This document shows positions 1 to 11,865 of a stretch of 64,000 bases of DNA, piece after piece (the first letter of the stretch is position 1; the number at the start of each line of letters is the position of its first letter). Source of the DNA: Mactra quadrangularis (lineage: Eukaryota > Mollusca > Bivalvia > Venerida > Mactridae); assembly GCA_025267735.1 (NCBI GenBank), contig CM046303.1, forward strand, positions 38,949,380 through 39,013,379, read 5' to 3'. The notes below the pieces were generated by a model. It did not search any database. It was not told the DNA's origin and worked only from the letters and a program-made list of their open reading frames with translations. The position numbers and the translations under genes are program-made.

Positions 1-1020
1 TCCTTGACACAAGGGCTACTCTCACATAAAATTTGGTGAACCTAGGTATATTGGTGGTTCAGTTATTGTCCGGACAAGTTTTTTATTGCTTGCCATATTG
101 ACTTTATTAACATATTGATTGAACATTTGAAGTCACTGCTTGGTAATTTTATATCTTCTGGTTGAAAGGTTAAACTAACCCTGTTTCCCCAAAACTAATA
201 AGGCACATCTTTGACACATGGGCTACTCTCACATGAAATTTGGTGAACCTAGGTACAGTCATTGTTGAGTTATTACCTGGACAATGTTTTTCGATATGAT
301 GCCCCTGTGACCTTGACCTTTGACCCAGGGGCCTCAAAACAAATAGAACATATCCTTGACTTATGGGCTACTCTCACATACAATTTGGTAAATCTAGGTA
401 CATTGGTGGTTCAGTTATTGTCCGGACAAAGTTTATTCATATGATGCTTCTGTGACCTTGACCTTTACACCTGGGGCCCATAAACCTATAGGGCATATCC
501 TTGACACATGGGCTACCTTCCGTAAAATTTTGTGAACCTAGGTACAGTGGTTGTAGAGTTATTGTCCGGACAAGGTTTTTCAATATGATGCCCTTGTGAC
601 CTTGACCTTTTACCCAGGAGCCCCAAAACCAATAGGGCATATCCTTGACACAAGAGCTACTCTCAACTTAAATTGGGTAAATCTAGGTAGATTGGTTGTT
701 CAGTTATTGTCAGGACAAGTTTTTTTCCCATATGAGGCCCGTGTGACCTTGACCTTTGACCCAGGGGCCCCAAAACCAATAGGGAACATCTTTGACACAT
801 GAGCTACTCTTACATAAAATTTTGTGAACCTAGGTACAGTCGTTGTTGAGTTATTGTCCGGACAAGTTTTACCTATTTTAAGTCCCAGTGACCTTGACCT
901 TTGACCCTGGGGTCTAAAAATCAATAGGGAACCTCCTCTACCCAAGGGCTATCCACACATAAAATTTGAGGAACCTAGGTACATCCTTTCTTGAGTTATC
1001 ATCCGGACAAGCAATTGTCC
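1..1020. repeat. Pearl-like tandem core repeat, about 145-bp units
   Basis: Diverged units begin near 2, 209, 354, 499, 643, 790 and 935, so the period is about 145 bp; the first interval carries about 60 extra bases. Each unit has the blocks GGGCTACTCTCACATAAAAT, TGAACCTAGGTAC, GTTATTGTCCGGACAAG and TGTGACCTTGACCTTTGACC. Together with the ACGG-type microsatellite and terminal hairpin that follow, the layout resembles the pearl elements described in bivalves. The left end lies outside the window. Short ORFs inside are repeat translations, not genes. Confidence 0.75.
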
Positions 1021-1021
1021 A

Positions 1022-1120
1022 AAGACAGACGGACGGACGGACTGACAGACGGACAGACAGACAGACGGACAACATCATAACATAATACGTCCGTTTTTTC
1101 AAAACGGGCGTATAAAAATG
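1022..1120. repeat. GACGGA/GACA microsatellite and terminal hairpin
   Basis: A run of GACGGAC/GACAGAC units at 1022-1075 is followed by an imperfect hairpin at about 1086-1115 (ATACGTCCGTTTT pairing with AAAACGGGCGTAT). This is the expected right end of a pearl-like element and probably closes the array to its left. Confidence 0.6.
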
Positions 1121-1139
1121 AACAAAGAAGTCAAACAAT

Positions 1140-2280
1140 AAAAGGACCGTGAACGTCGGCTATCAAACAATATTTTTACTAATATGAACCTAGATAATAC
1201 AATACAATACAATACAAATTCTTTTATTCTCTCATTTCACATATACATGAATAAATGAGGTACATAAATAGATATAAATATTTTTACGAGGCACATGGTA
1301 AGGATAGAAGTACAGGTATAAATCAACAATGTTACATAATTATAAAGTATAAATAAATGAAACCAGATAGGGTACCATTCTCGTTCCCAGAGACTATCAA
1401 GACTCTCGATACTAGATCGAGAATCTTGATAACCTCGGGGTACGAGAATATTAGGGTAGCAATCAGGAACTAATTTAATAAGTTATGTATTTATATATAT
1501 ATGTATTGGTGTCCTCTTAAGGGCACCGGAGAGTCATAATAATATAATGGTACATTGAAATTATGTTATACAATTAGTAAATATTATTAGCTAAAACTAA
1601 GAATGTTATACATATAAGCAGTTCTTTATCAAAAAGATGTTAAAATTATCTTAAGGAGTTTACACACATTGTTAAACTGTTGGGTTGATGAATTATTGAA
1701 TAATTGATATAATTTGTACGTATTTGGACGTCTTATGAAATACGGTTTCACTAGATTGCAACCAGTTTGAATACGTAATTATGACAGTTTTACAATGTAA
1801 TTGCCCTAGGGTATGGTGTTGTTGTGAAGTATACAATACGTACAACAGAAACTACTCGTTATTTGTCACACTTCAGCCCACCGTTATAATTGTCTTCTCA
1901 TTAATCCGGGTACCTGGTATGTCAGTTTGTATACAACAATTGTCTAATAGAACACAACAGTTAAAACGCTAGTCAACTACAGATGTTTTAAATCCTATTT
2001 AAAACCAATTAAATGAGATCAATTATTCAATAAACATATGATATAATGAACGGTTTCCGCCATTGTCCAATTACCACAAGGTACAAGGTTAACGCCCGTT
2101 TTATCCGAATTGATTCTTATTCGAACAATTAATAGAAAATAACGTTCGTTAGAAACAATAACAACATTTAGTTATTAACATTCATTTATGTTATAGATTA
2201 GTCTTTAATTGTATTTTATACATTCTTGATTTTAAAGCATCAATCAATATCAATAATTTCATATCACGAGAAATTGATGC
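1140..2280. other. AT-rich non-coding stretch
   Basis: No supported gene. There is an AATAC microsatellite at 1196-1217. The block at about 1510-1535 (GTCCTCTTAAGGGCACCGGAGAG) looks like the tail of a retroelement, but this is not firm. The ORF at 1781-1972 has no recognisable motif. Confidence 0.4.
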
Positions 2281-2284
2281 CCGG

Positions 2285-2490
2285 AGTTACCTCCCTTTCA
2301 AAACAAATAATTTTCGCGTTTTAATTTTGGCGGCTAATACGACAAGCATGGGTTAATTTTGGTGGTTTAGACAACTAGCATGGGTTAATATTGGCGGTTA
2401 GCCTTCAATCGCCAAATATTGACCCCGCCAATATAAAAACATAAAAAAACGCCAATATTTGCACCCGCCAATATAAAGACGTATACAGTA
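2285..2490. repeat. GGCGG/CCGCC inverted-repeat (MITE-like) segment
   Basis: GGGTTAATATTGGCGG-type units at 2320-2400 are answered by CGCCAATAT/CCGCCAATATAAA units at 2410-2475, so the segment can fold on itself. The GTTACCTCCCTTT box at 2290 is of a kind often seen beside mollusc MITEs. No target duplication could be assigned. Confidence 0.35.
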
Positions 2491-2844
2491 TACCTTACTT
2501 AATAACTACACATGAATTTTAGATTCTATTGTATGTATACTAGAAGTAAATGTTATAAAGTAATTTACTTGAAGTTATTATCAACATTTATATAGAACAA
2601 GTAAAAATAAAACATTAATATACTCACATAATACTTAAACTGTCTTGCATGTAAACCAGTATAGATACCAACAGAAGTTACTTTCTACCATTTATTTTTT
2701 ATTTATTTATAGAATATCAATAGACATATCTTTGTTAACATGTTTCTGAAAATCTGAAAAAATACATTAAAATAATTATATCAACATTTTCTATCAAATT
2801 TAATTTTCTCTTGTCAGGGTTCAATATTATGTTCGTTTGTTTTG

Positions 2845-3140
2845 TTGGGTTTAATGCCATAGCAACATGTTGTATAGGTTATATCATGGTAGTCAGTCCA
2901 CCTATCACTGTTCCTGGAAAGGCTAAATCTTTGGATTTAGCTGTTAACCAACTATTAGGCACATACTTCTGTCAGTGACTGACTACTGTCCAACAAGATT
3001 TAGAATCAGTGGGTGGAGGGAGAATGGCCGTAGATAATTATGTCATGACCAAGCTCCATTAAGTATGCCCCGCCCAGGAATCGAACCCATGACCCCTTGG
3101 TCAGAAGACTTGTGAGCTACCAACTGAGCTAGCCGGGCGG
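2845..3140 (-). mobile_element. tRNA-derived SINE, copy 1
   Basis: Read on the minus strand, the head at 3064-3140 has a pol III A box (GGCTAGCTCAGTTGGTAG) and B box (GGGTTCGATTCC). The body has the TCAGTCACTGACAG and GTGATATGACCTATAC-type blocks shared with the copies at 40.8, 43.9 and 48.2 kb. It ends near 2850 with a CAACATGTTGCTATGGC-type block. Confidence 0.7.
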
Positions 3141-3190
3141 GCTGTAGGGCTCAACATTAATTTTCATTAATTTTGCCCACTTGGACAACA

Positions 3191-3292
3191 AGCTATATGT
3201 TTTACTTGCCCTAATCATGTATTCCCCTGAAAACCTACAGTAACTTGTAACTGCAAGTTAATACATGATTAGGGCAAGTAAAACATATAGCT
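3191..3292. repeat. Perfect 33-bp inverted repeat (hairpin)
   Basis: Arms 3191-3223 and 3260-3292 are exactly complementary over 33 bp and separated by 36 bp. The left arm starts AGCTATATGTTTTACTTGCC. It is probably a small foldback element; no protein is encoded. Confidence 0.75.
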
Positions 3293-3399
3293 AGTTGCTA
3301 TATGAGGGGCCTCAAAATCAGATTAATTACGTATACTTTTCGAAAGGGAAGTAACCGATACTACTTTCCGGTAGATGACATCAATTTAGTATGACGTAA

Positions 3400-5520
3400 T
3401 TACTCATGAAATATTGCATTATCTTGAGCACAGAGACATGTTGACAGAGAAAGTTTAATGAAGTAATAATCATTGATGAAGGTTCTAATCAATCAAACCC
3501 TGTGCAAGGTAAGTGTTTTATCATTCTGTGTTTCATATTCTCAGTAGATATTCGCCGTAAAGGCGATTTTTTTGATAAATACTTTACACATTAATCATCG
3601 TCATTACGCATCGTCTGTTGACATTTTCTTTCATAATTGAATCCTTTTTCAGTCAAAATGCGGCTTCATTTCTCGCTAGAGAGTATATAGGAAATAAAAA
3701 CCAACAAAAATGATGCCCTTGCCACAAAATCATAGCAAAATGCGTAAGGAGCCAAGAGAATCATTTCCCAAAAATTCGAGTCACGAAAATTTGTACCCTA
3801 TCTCTATCTATCTCATAGTACTGCCACACACCTCTCACGAGTATTAAACAGAAACAGAAAAGAACATAGGTGTAGAATGAAACAGTTAAATGTTAAAAAG
3901 TAAAGTTAAATAAAAGAAACAACTAAAAGATAAAATAAATTGCTTTGCCTAGTATTGGAGTTTGGCCACAGCCTGCTTGAATTGGTCAAGATCAGACAGG
4001 GTAACTACATGTTAGGGCAATCTATTCCAGAGAACTGTGGTATGGGGAAAGAAGGCAAACTTAAAGAAATCAGCTCTAACATGGGGTTGACGGAGACTGA
4101 GAGGGTGCATGGTACGTGTTAAACGGGTTGGGATTTCTAAATAGGTGGGGAGGGGGATAGCAACAAGGCCATGATATATCTTGTAAAACATTACAAGTCT
4201 GGAATCTAGACGTCTCCTTTCCAGGGTACTCCATCCAAGGGTGTTCTGTAGATCTGTTACACTAGTATAACTGAAGTAGTCATGTTTGACCCATCTGATG
4301 GCCCGTCGCTGAACCATTTCCAGCTTGTGAGTATTGACCTGTGAGTGGGGAGACCATACAGTGGAAGCATATTCAAGCTGTGGACGTACAAGTGTCTTAT
4401 ATGCAAGGGATTTGACATTTTCGTGCTTTGTTTTGATATTGCGTTTGAGAAAACCAAGTGTTTTATTTGCATTAGTTGTTATTCTGTTTATATGATTATT
4501 CCAGCTAAGATCTTGACTGAAATGGACTTCAAGGTATTTAGCATCTTTTACCGGGGAAAGTGCTTGACCATGTAATGTATATACAAACGGGATAGGTTTC
4601 CTACTGTGTGTGATATGGAGCACCTGACACTTACTGGGGTTAAACTCCATATCCCACAGTTTTTCCCAGGATTCTAAGATTAAAAGATCATCCTGGAGTT
4701 TTTGGCTGTCAAAAGGGGAGGTTATAGTAAGGTAGACGGCCGTGTCATCTGCAAACAACCGCACCTTACCCTTACCGATTTGTACTTGGGTATGAATCCG
4801 GAAATAACATTTTGCACCAAGTCCGTCATATACAACTGTTTCATCATTTACTTGAAGTTTGTTGCATGAAACTTATCATTATATGTAATTATAAATTAAT
4901 TTTTCTAAAGAATTTAACATGTGATATTTTCAGGTTATCTGAGTGTGATGGAGTATGACTAAGAAGAATATTTGTAGGAATGAAAAACTTGATGAAATGA
5001 CATTGAATAATGAGTTGATCAACATACAGTGTATTTTGTTTACTGGTAGTACCTTAAGGTAATTAATTGTTTATCACTGGTAAGCTGGACCAAATGAAAT
5101 ACTGTAAATTATGACTTGTTGTTATATATATTTACATTTGAGTGCATTCTACTTTAGAATTAAGTCATTAACTCAAAACATTTAAAATATTGTTGTTATT
5201 GTCATTCTGTGACAAATGATGACTTGGATAAAAATTTGGAAGACATCGTTCAAATTAGTATGCTGATTTTATAATTCAATGCTTACAAATAGTCCCTAGT
5301 AATCTATGTTTGCATTCTATTTTAAAAGTAATTGGCATGCTTTTTCTCAAGCATTAAAACCATATTTGTGTATATTTCAGGTGATGATAAGAAGTACAGA
5401 ATTATGACAACTTATGAGGCAGTTGCAAGCATACTGCACACGAAGCATTTTTAATCATTTGATGCTATGTACATGTTGTTTTTATGCTGCAGTTTATACT
5501 TGCAATAAAAAAGACCAAAG
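3400..5520 (+). other. Possible three-exon transcript
   Basis: A strong donor CAAG|GTAAGT lies at 3508/3509. Acceptors follow at 4931-4933 (TATTTTCAG|G, next exon from 4934) and 5371-5380 (TATATTTCAG, next exon from 5381). A poly(A) signal AATAAA is at 5504-5509. The last exon has a short open frame of about 24 codons (from about 5383 to a TAA near 5453); exon 2 contains early stops. It could be a non-coding RNA or the end of a gene. A minus-strand LINE fragment lies in the first intron. Splice sites were read by eye, so confidence is low. Confidence 0.25.
4012..4764 (-). pseudogene. 5'-truncated non-LTR retrotransposon, RT C-terminal part
   Basis: The 250-residue frame begins at the reverse-transcriptase catalytic box RLFADDTAVY (residues 2-11). 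It continues through the thumb and C-terminal region typical of CR1/jockey-type elements (KYLEVHFSQDLSWNNHI, LVRPQLEYASTVWSP, VQRRAIRWV). Everything upstream of motif C is missing and homology stops near 4775, as expected for 5' truncation during target-primed insertion. The frame ends early: an in-frame stop after NRLP precedes about 20 more codons of family-like sequence down to about 3943, then a TAG. A dead copy. The same region is present, diverged, in the longer element at 34.6-37.3 kb. Confidence 0.9.
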
Positions 5521-5990
5521 TACTCGTATATAACATTGTTATTTTCACTTTCCATTACCATTATAAGGTTTTATTTCCATGTAGAATTTTGCACATAAGA
5601 CAATCATAAGCTTCTAAACTACTCATATGATTGAGGTTTCAACAGAAAATGCGTGAAGAAGGAATTTTTTACATTTCACATCATGTAGAAGAGACATTAT
5701 AGTTTCAACAAGGGTATATTAAAGTAGTGATTATTCTAGAACTCCAAAAAGGGCAGGGTGGGACCAAAAAAGGGCAGCGCGCGGCGCAACTTTTAAAATT
5801 CTGAAGTATATCTGTATTCAATATTCATTAACATTTAGTGAACTGATGTTTTTAGTATATTATTTATATATTCATTGTAGCTGCATGCTCAACAAGTTCT
5901 TACATTCTTTTCTATAATCATGTACTCGTGTACAAATTTACTTAGCATAGTTGTAAAACATACTTTTGTGTCAAATCTTTAGCTATTTAA
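4780..5990. other. AT-rich non-coding stretch
   Basis: No protein gene recognised apart from the candidate exons 2 and 3 described above. Base composition is plain and AT-rich. Confidence 0.4.
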
Positions 5991-5994
5991 AAGT

Positions 5995-6175
5995 CCAAAA
6001 AGGGACAGTTGACTCGTTTAAACTCATTGTCACTGTCCATGTGGTACTATCAACCATAAACATTAATTAATCAGCAATCATTATGTACAAAGATTTAAAG
6101 TTACACTTTATCATATCATATATCTAGTTTATCACTGTTAATAAGTGATTACTGAATCTATTGGTTTTTTTCAGC
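5995..6175 (+). mobile_element. 3' end fragment of the 34.6-kb LINE family
   Basis: GTTTAAACTCATTGTCACTGTCC...ACTATCAACCATAAACATTAATTAATCAGC...GTTTATCACTGTTAATAAGTGAT matches the reverse complement of 34,560-34,690, the C-terminus and 3' UTR of the long LINE. Only the 3' terminus was inserted here, in the opposite orientation. Confidence 0.75.
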
Positions 6176-6384
6176 GTAGCTGTCTAAGCTGGATTTTAAA
6201 CTGTAAATTATGGAGTATTTAAACCTATAATATGGTAGATTCAGATTGTTTCTTGTAGTGCCCAGGCACAAATTTAATTATTATTAAAGCAGAAAAACAA
6301 CATAAATAGATAAATATATACAAGAAATGTTGTTTCCTACATTATAAAACCTTCATTCAATGGTTAGGAAACAGTTATGGTAGG

Positions 6385-6570
6385 TTTATATAAGCTTCCT
6401 TAAAAAGTTAGGAGAAAATTGGGGTATTTAAGGAAAATCTTAAGGAAAGAAGTTTCTGTAATACAACTTATCTTTATCCTTGGAATTTAAGGCTTTTCTA
6501 TATATTTAAGGGAAAAAAATACACCTTAAGGAAAAAGATAAAGATAAGGTGTTTCTGTAATATGGGCCCA
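6385..6570. repeat. CCTTAAGG-rich repeat
   Basis: The block TTTCTGTAATAY plus ACTTATCTTTATCCTT-like sequence occurs twice (about 6450 and 6548), the second partly inverted, among many CCTTAAGGAAAA runs. It looks like a small foldback repeat. Not coding. Confidence 0.35.
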
Positions 6571-7260
6571 GGTTTTATTCAGATTGCACCAAGAGACTTA
6601 TTTGGCTCATATTGCCGGTTTGGCAGACTTTCATATACATAGTCCAACATGTATTTATTTACATTGTACTGATGTATCAATATAATTGCTAGGAGACCTT
6701 ATATAGCATGTTTATGAAGCTTGAAATATAGAGGCAAGAATGTTATCTATATTCTCCTAACCTAGCACACCAATTTCAGGGTCCATCAAAAAATATTTCA
6801 CAGAGTGTAAACATTTTTGTTGAGGGGGTCTAAATTTGAAAGAATTGTTATGATATGGATGTGAATTCAGCAGTAACAGCATAACTATAATCTAACTCCA
6901 GTAATGCAAGAAGTAAAATTCAATTTACTGCAATAATATTGATCTTACTGTTATTAAGCTTCTATCCTAGAGACTGTTGATCGTTTTCCAAATATTTTTG
7001 TTTCCTCCAGGTGGACAAAAGTGACCTATCCTGTTTGGTCCACAGACATCAGTGCCTTGTACCACAAGTGATAATTTTAACCTGAAATAAAAAAAAACAG
7101 AGGAGAGAAAACCCAAAAGAACCGTTTCTTGGTGAGTAAAAAATTTCAAAAAGTGCCTAACTACCCACCCTAATATTAGGAAAATGAAACCAGAAACATA
7201 CTTCTTTTCATGCCATACATTTGTGACAATGTATGTATTATGATAATATAACATACACTA
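6570..7260. other. Non-coding stretch
   Basis: Nothing recognisable. The ORF at 6967-7254 on the minus strand is composition-driven and has no domain. Confidence 0.35.
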
Positions 7261-7362
7261 GACAACAACAATTTATTACAATTGAACATGTGATCCTGTC
7301 AGTCTATTAATCACTAATTAACACAAAAGAAACAAGTGAATCTGTGAGCTAATGCTCACTAG

Positions 7363-7586
7363 TGATACCCCCGCAAAATCTAAAAATATGCGACAAACAG
7401 GAAGTAGATGAGCAAGGAGCATGAAATCGCTTACACCACATGGGACTATGGGATGAAGCAATGTGCAAAGTATTAGGCTGCTGCATGTTATAGTTGCTGA
7501 GAAAACTGGGACGGAAATTTTGTAACGGACGGACAGACAAGGGTAAAACAGTATACCCCCCTCTTCTTCGAAGCGGGGGTATAACA
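7363..7586. mobile_element. Small inverted-end element (MITE or pearl-like)
   Basis: The left end GTGATACCCCCGC (about 7363) is the inverse of the right end GCGGGGGTATAAC (about 7574-7586). A GGACGGACAGACA run lies just inside the right end, as in the array at 1 kb. Two overlapping minus-strand ORFs here are chance frames. Confidence 0.55.
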
Positions 7587-7589
7587 AAA

Positions 7590-9002
7590 TGTATTTAACT
7601 ACATGTAATTAACAGTTTTGAGGGCAATACAGAGGCAAACCCAGGTTTTTTTAAGGGGGGAGGTCCAAACTTTTGAACCACAACCACATTATACACTGTT
7701 TGATTAGAATAACACAACATATTGATAATAAAAAATACATAACCATTAGATGTGAGTTAAACACACAGGCGAGCAAAGTGATCCCGAGAAAAATTGCTTC
7801 GTGCTACTTAAGAATGGCTTACAGTTAAAAAAATACACTCATGAAGGGTATATATTGGAAATTTGAGGGGGCTCCAGACCCACCCACCCTCCTCCACAAA
7901 GTTACATACTTGTTGGTCAGACCGAGGAAGGTATATGGCCATAAGCTAGAAACCTGAAGTTTGGGTCGTGCAGATTATGGGTGTGATTGTAGCATATGCT
8001 GGTACAAGTTAAAAGGTTTAGTTGAATGGTATAAGTAATATTTCATCTGAGCGTAACGAAAGTAAGCTCTGACCCAGGTTACGTTTGGGATTAGAATTAA
8101 ACCATATCAACTGATATTGTTAGACATTACTATGTCATTTACGATTGTACTGACTCACATAGTTTCTTATATGCAGTATAGACATGGTCAACTTATCCTT
8201 ATAGAAATAAGATAATATGTTGTCCTGGCAATATTTGGACATTCTATTCTGAAGTGATTTTGTCGATTTACTTCAATGTTACATTATGACTTAATGAGTA
8301 TTGAGATTCATTTGTTAGCTAAGTTATATTGAATATGACAATTCATAAGACTAATTTGATAGATTTCCAAAGGTATTATGCCGTTTGTGTTTGTATGGCA
8401 AAAGGAATTTCTGCTAGATTCCGTATTATATACAATAAAATCCAAAGTTAAATAATAAAGTGTTTATAGATCATATGTTATTCTGTTTTAACTGTATGCA
8501 TAAAGAACACGTTTACAGTATAGATACAATTAATCATGACTATGCATGGTTTTTTACTTATTAAATATACTGAGTGTGCATACACAAATTTGAAGACATT
8601 AGAATTTTGAAGTCATCTGAAGTGTCTTATACGATATACTTTAACACAGTTAATATATTGTTTGTTTTTGTGGCCTTTCAATCTTCAAAGTCATGAAATG
8701 GATAGTTAACCTATCAAAAGTACCAGTTATGCGTAAGCATTAGACGGTATTCACCTTTGCAAGTAAACGCCATTGTCTGTACCTGGTTCGAATCCATGAT
8801 CTCTATCAATGAGAAGTTGCAGATCGAACTCCTACTCATTCGATCACGGAAGAAGTAGGTTCGATGTGGATTCTTTTTTAGATTTGAATACATGTAGATG
8901 TAACGCCACTGCTAAAGCGTGGTCACATCGATCAGACTGTGATGTGGCACAATAAAAAACAACGCAGTTCGTTAAACAATATAAACTTTTATTAAAGAAG
9001 AA
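7590..9002. other. Non-coding flank of the retroelement
   Basis: There is a diverged repeat with poly-G/poly-C blocks at 7640-7910 (AAGGGGGGAGG ... CTCCAGACCCACCCACCC). No gene recognised. The sequence from 9002 leftwards is the 3' flank of the LTR element. Confidence 0.35.
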
Positions 9003-9006
9003 TGTA

Positions 9007-9619
9007 ACCTGACTGTTATTGGTGGTGATTATGCAGCTTGAACTTAAGCTGCTGACAGTGAGAGGTCCGTAATCTCGGGATCGAGTCCAAGTCAGGAAAC
9101 ATTCACACAATTGAATAATATAAATTAATAATTAAGACAAAGTCCACTTTTCATATTATGGGTATTTTTTATAACTAATGTCCAACATCCAAAATATTTA
9201 TGAATAGCTCACTGAAAGATCCTATAGATATCTCTTAGTCTTTAAGTTCAAAGCTTTCAAAAATAACGAAAAATGAAAATATATCTTGTAAGTTCTAGAA
9301 AAAGTCAAGTTCTAGAAATACGTGTGGATTAGTCAAAGCCAAAGTAAAAAGAGCTCTAGAACTTGCTGCTGAAGCGGGCTTTTGGAATGTATTTTCAAAA
9401 CGAGGCTGGATGAGCTTGTGATGTATCTAACCTGTCCAAAACGCATAACCATAAAAGGATTTGGCCTGTGCTTTGGCACTAGTGATCTTATGATCTTTAA
9501 CCTCTATAGTATCATCAGTGAACTATTCGTTACAATGTATAATTCATAAACATAGCAAGGTATAAATACAGTGAATACAGATAAACGCCGTAGTGTTTTG
9601 TACCGGCCGAAGTCTAATA
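9007..9619 (-). repeat. 3' LTR
   Basis: Nearly identical to 25,574-26,188. Differences are a 1-bp indel in the T-run near 9170, T/A near 9235, a 1-bp indel near 9257, G/A near 9408, C/T near 9445 and C/T at 9614. Homology may extend a few bases past 9619 (TATAAATATTA here, TATACATATTA in the 5' copy). Confidence 0.9.
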
Positions 9620-9625
9620 TTTATA

Positions 9626-9637
9626 TCTCCCCCACTT
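9626..9637 (-). promoter_or_regulatory. Polypurine tract
   Basis: On the minus strand AAGTGGGGGAGA lies directly before the 3' LTR. This is the expected primer for plus-strand DNA synthesis and supports 9.6 kb as the LTR/internal boundary. Confidence 0.75.
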
Positions 9638-9639
9638 AT

Positions 9640-10585
9640 TTAAAAAAAAAATTAATTAGAATACCCAATAATATGTTTTTTATTTTAATTTTTTTTTCAT
9701 TCCGTACAAAACACTTGATGAATATATATATCGAAAAAGATAACTACATTTTAAAACATGAAACAAACATGAATATAATTTAATGATAGTTATGTTTTGA
9801 AAATTGTGTATTATAAAATTTAACAAACACGTCTATAAAAATATATAGCACATCTAAATTAAAATTATAATAAAGGCACATCTAAAAAAAATGATTGCTC
9901 AAGCATCCATGTGTTTCTGAACATTAGGCGATATTTATTATTATTTATTAAAGTCTTATCTATGTACATCATGTGCATAAAACATACATATTATACAATA
10001 TAAAAAACAACAACACATGTACATAGCCACTCTTAGAAGAGTTATAAAAGACTATAAGCATTTTACATATCAACTAAAACTATCACACATTCATACAATA
10101 TAGTTATTTCAACAAAAATATTATACAGAGATTAAAAATAAAAACAGCTAATCAATGCTATTCGCAAAGTTAAATATATATTTAAGAAAAGACTTAAAAC
10201 ATGACAATTATTAATTTGGTGCACTAACGCGCATGAAAAAAAAAACTAGTTTAGAAAATCGATCATCATATCTGATCAGATCAGAGATGATTTGAATAGC
10301 ATTGATTACCTTCATACATGGTAAAAGATTTATAGTACAGTTAAAACAAATGTTACATAAAGAGATAGTAAGGAATATGAAAAAAAACATATGATTGAAA
10401 GAACTAAATTTTATCTATTTAAAAGACACTGCCTTTTATTTAAAATATTGAAACAGGTTTTGGCACAAATTCTTATGATAGACTTATCAGAAAAAATTAA
10501 CTTAAATTTTTCTGAATCAGGTAAAGCTAAAAACGACAATTTTAGAGAGATTGTTTTCGATATGTTTTGAATGCTGGTAATTTTG
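9640..10585. other. AT-rich 3' region of the retroelement
   Basis: Mostly AT-rich. On the minus strand, a frame shifted relative to the BTB-like ORF stays open from about 10,600 to 10,425 for nearly 60 codons. It could be a broken C-terminal extension of that ORF, or chance in AT-rich DNA. Confidence 0.35.
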
Positions 10586-11203
10586 TTAATTTCTCTTTTT
10601 AATTTGTTTGGCGATAAGTTGATTAATATGCTTGTATGATTTAGTTAAAAAGAAGCTAAAGTTTTTCTGTTTTATTATTTTAGGTAACGGCGTCGTTATT
10701 ATAAAGGTATGAAAATAAATTTGAATTAAATCTTGGTCTATATTATAAAAATTTATTGATTTTAAAAGATTAATTTTGTTAAAATAATTTGCGGAATTTG
10801 ATATTCTGTAATAAAGTTGCCGTTGTAAAATTTCTATATCAAAAAATATGGCAATATCTAAAATAAAATCAACTGGAATGTTTTCTTCTAGGCATTTGAT
10901 CAATTCATCGCCTAAATCTATAAAGTCCTCATCAAAGGTGCAGAACTTGTGTACAAAATCAAATAAAAATTTGATGGCCGTGTCGGTTTTATACGGGCCT
11001 TGATAAACCATGATGTTACTGCTTAATGGCTTAACTGTCAATGGATAAACCTGGTTAGACAGGTGATAAAATTCTGCCATTGCTCGAAAATACGATGAAT
11101 ACTTGAGCAACCTCCTGCGTTGTACAACTGTGATAGTAAATGACTCCATCTCAATATAACTTTGAATATAATAAATAACTTTTGTAACTTTTATCAATTT
11201 CAA
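10586..11203 (-). CDS. BTB/POZ-like protein encoded inside the retroelement
   Basis: 205 residues. From about residue 20 the order of features fits a BTB/POZ fold: a FTITVVQRRRLLKYSSYFRAM stretch like the usual F-x-V-H-R-x-L-x-x-x-S-x-Y-F-R-x-M, an AIKFLFDFVHKF segment in the place of the L-x-x-F-I-Y helix, and VDFILDIAIFFDIEILQRQL like the L-L-x-x-A-x-x-L-x-I-x-x-L helix. The remaining C-terminal part is helical and could be BACK-like. BTB domains mediate dimerisation and Cullin-3 binding; neither role can be shown here. A better start may be the second Met (residue 19), next to the domain. It lies on the same strand as gag-pol-env, about 970 bp before the 3' LTR, so it would be read from a full-length or spliced element transcript. 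I infer capture of a host gene. Alternative: an unrelated AT-rich frame with a chance match. Confidence 0.6.
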   Translation of the reverse strand: MKLIKVTKVIYYIQSYIEMESFTITVVQRRRLLKYSSYFRAMAEFYHLSNQVYPLTVKPLSSNIMVYQGPYKTDTAIKFLFDFVHKFCTFDEDFIDLGDELIKCLEENIPVDFILDIAIFFDIEILQRQLYYRISNSANYFNKINLLKSINFYNIDQDLIQIYFHTFIITTPLPKIIKQKNFSFFLTKSYKHINQLIAKQIKKRN

Positions 11204-11865
11204 TCTATATATTTTCGATGTGTGTCACTTAGAATCTCTATTTATTATAGCAATATGTACACCAGGATTTAATAGATTTGTACAACGCAGTATCTACATA
11301 AGTGATACATTACAAAATAATAACAACAGGTAAAATAAAATTTAAATAAAAAGTATCAATATTATAATTAACATATGGAAATCAAGTGTCACATGTTTTA
11401 CAACAATTAATAATTGAATCATGTTATTATGATAGTAATAAAGAAATTTTTTATGTAAATTATATCAATTAGACATAATAGTAAAATATTAGTTGAAAAA
11501 GTTGAAAAATATAACATTAAAAATACAATTGAACAATTTAATACTGTAGAAATAATGTATCAGGTAACAAATAACACATAGAGAAAAATATACACTAAAC
11601 ATTATGTATTTTGAAAACAACACAATAATAAAATACCCCTTTCAAAACTGTACCTGAGTTCTAAGTTTTAAATAATTTGCAGTAAATAAACAAAAATTGA
11701 AATATACTATATATCTTTTCATCTAACCAACATGATATCTGTATAAGATGTAGCCTACATTGTTTTTATACACATTTTAAATGTTATAAAATGCAATAAT
11801 AATCAAACTGAACAACAATGTTACCTTTAACATAAAATAGAGCAACAACAAAAATTAATATTTAT
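11204..11865. other. AT-rich spacer inside the retroelement
   Basis: No ORF or motif recognised. It may be native retroelement sequence between the nested insertions and the BTB-like ORF. Confidence 0.35.

Noticed and set aside
1022..1120. CRISPR-like repeats
   Set aside because: Simple microsatellite in animal DNA, with no spacers of constant length.
3064..3140. tRNA gene
   Set aside because: The boxes are good, but the acceptor stem is poor and the sequence continues into a SINE body shared with three other loci.
8780..8800. GGTTCGAATCC, a possible pol III B box
   Set aside because: No A box at the right distance and no tRNA fold.
8844..9110. Minus-strand ORF beginning MCECFLTWTRSRDYG, also at 25,465-25,677
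   Set aside because: It is the end of the two LTRs read through; the start is shared because the LTRs are repeats.
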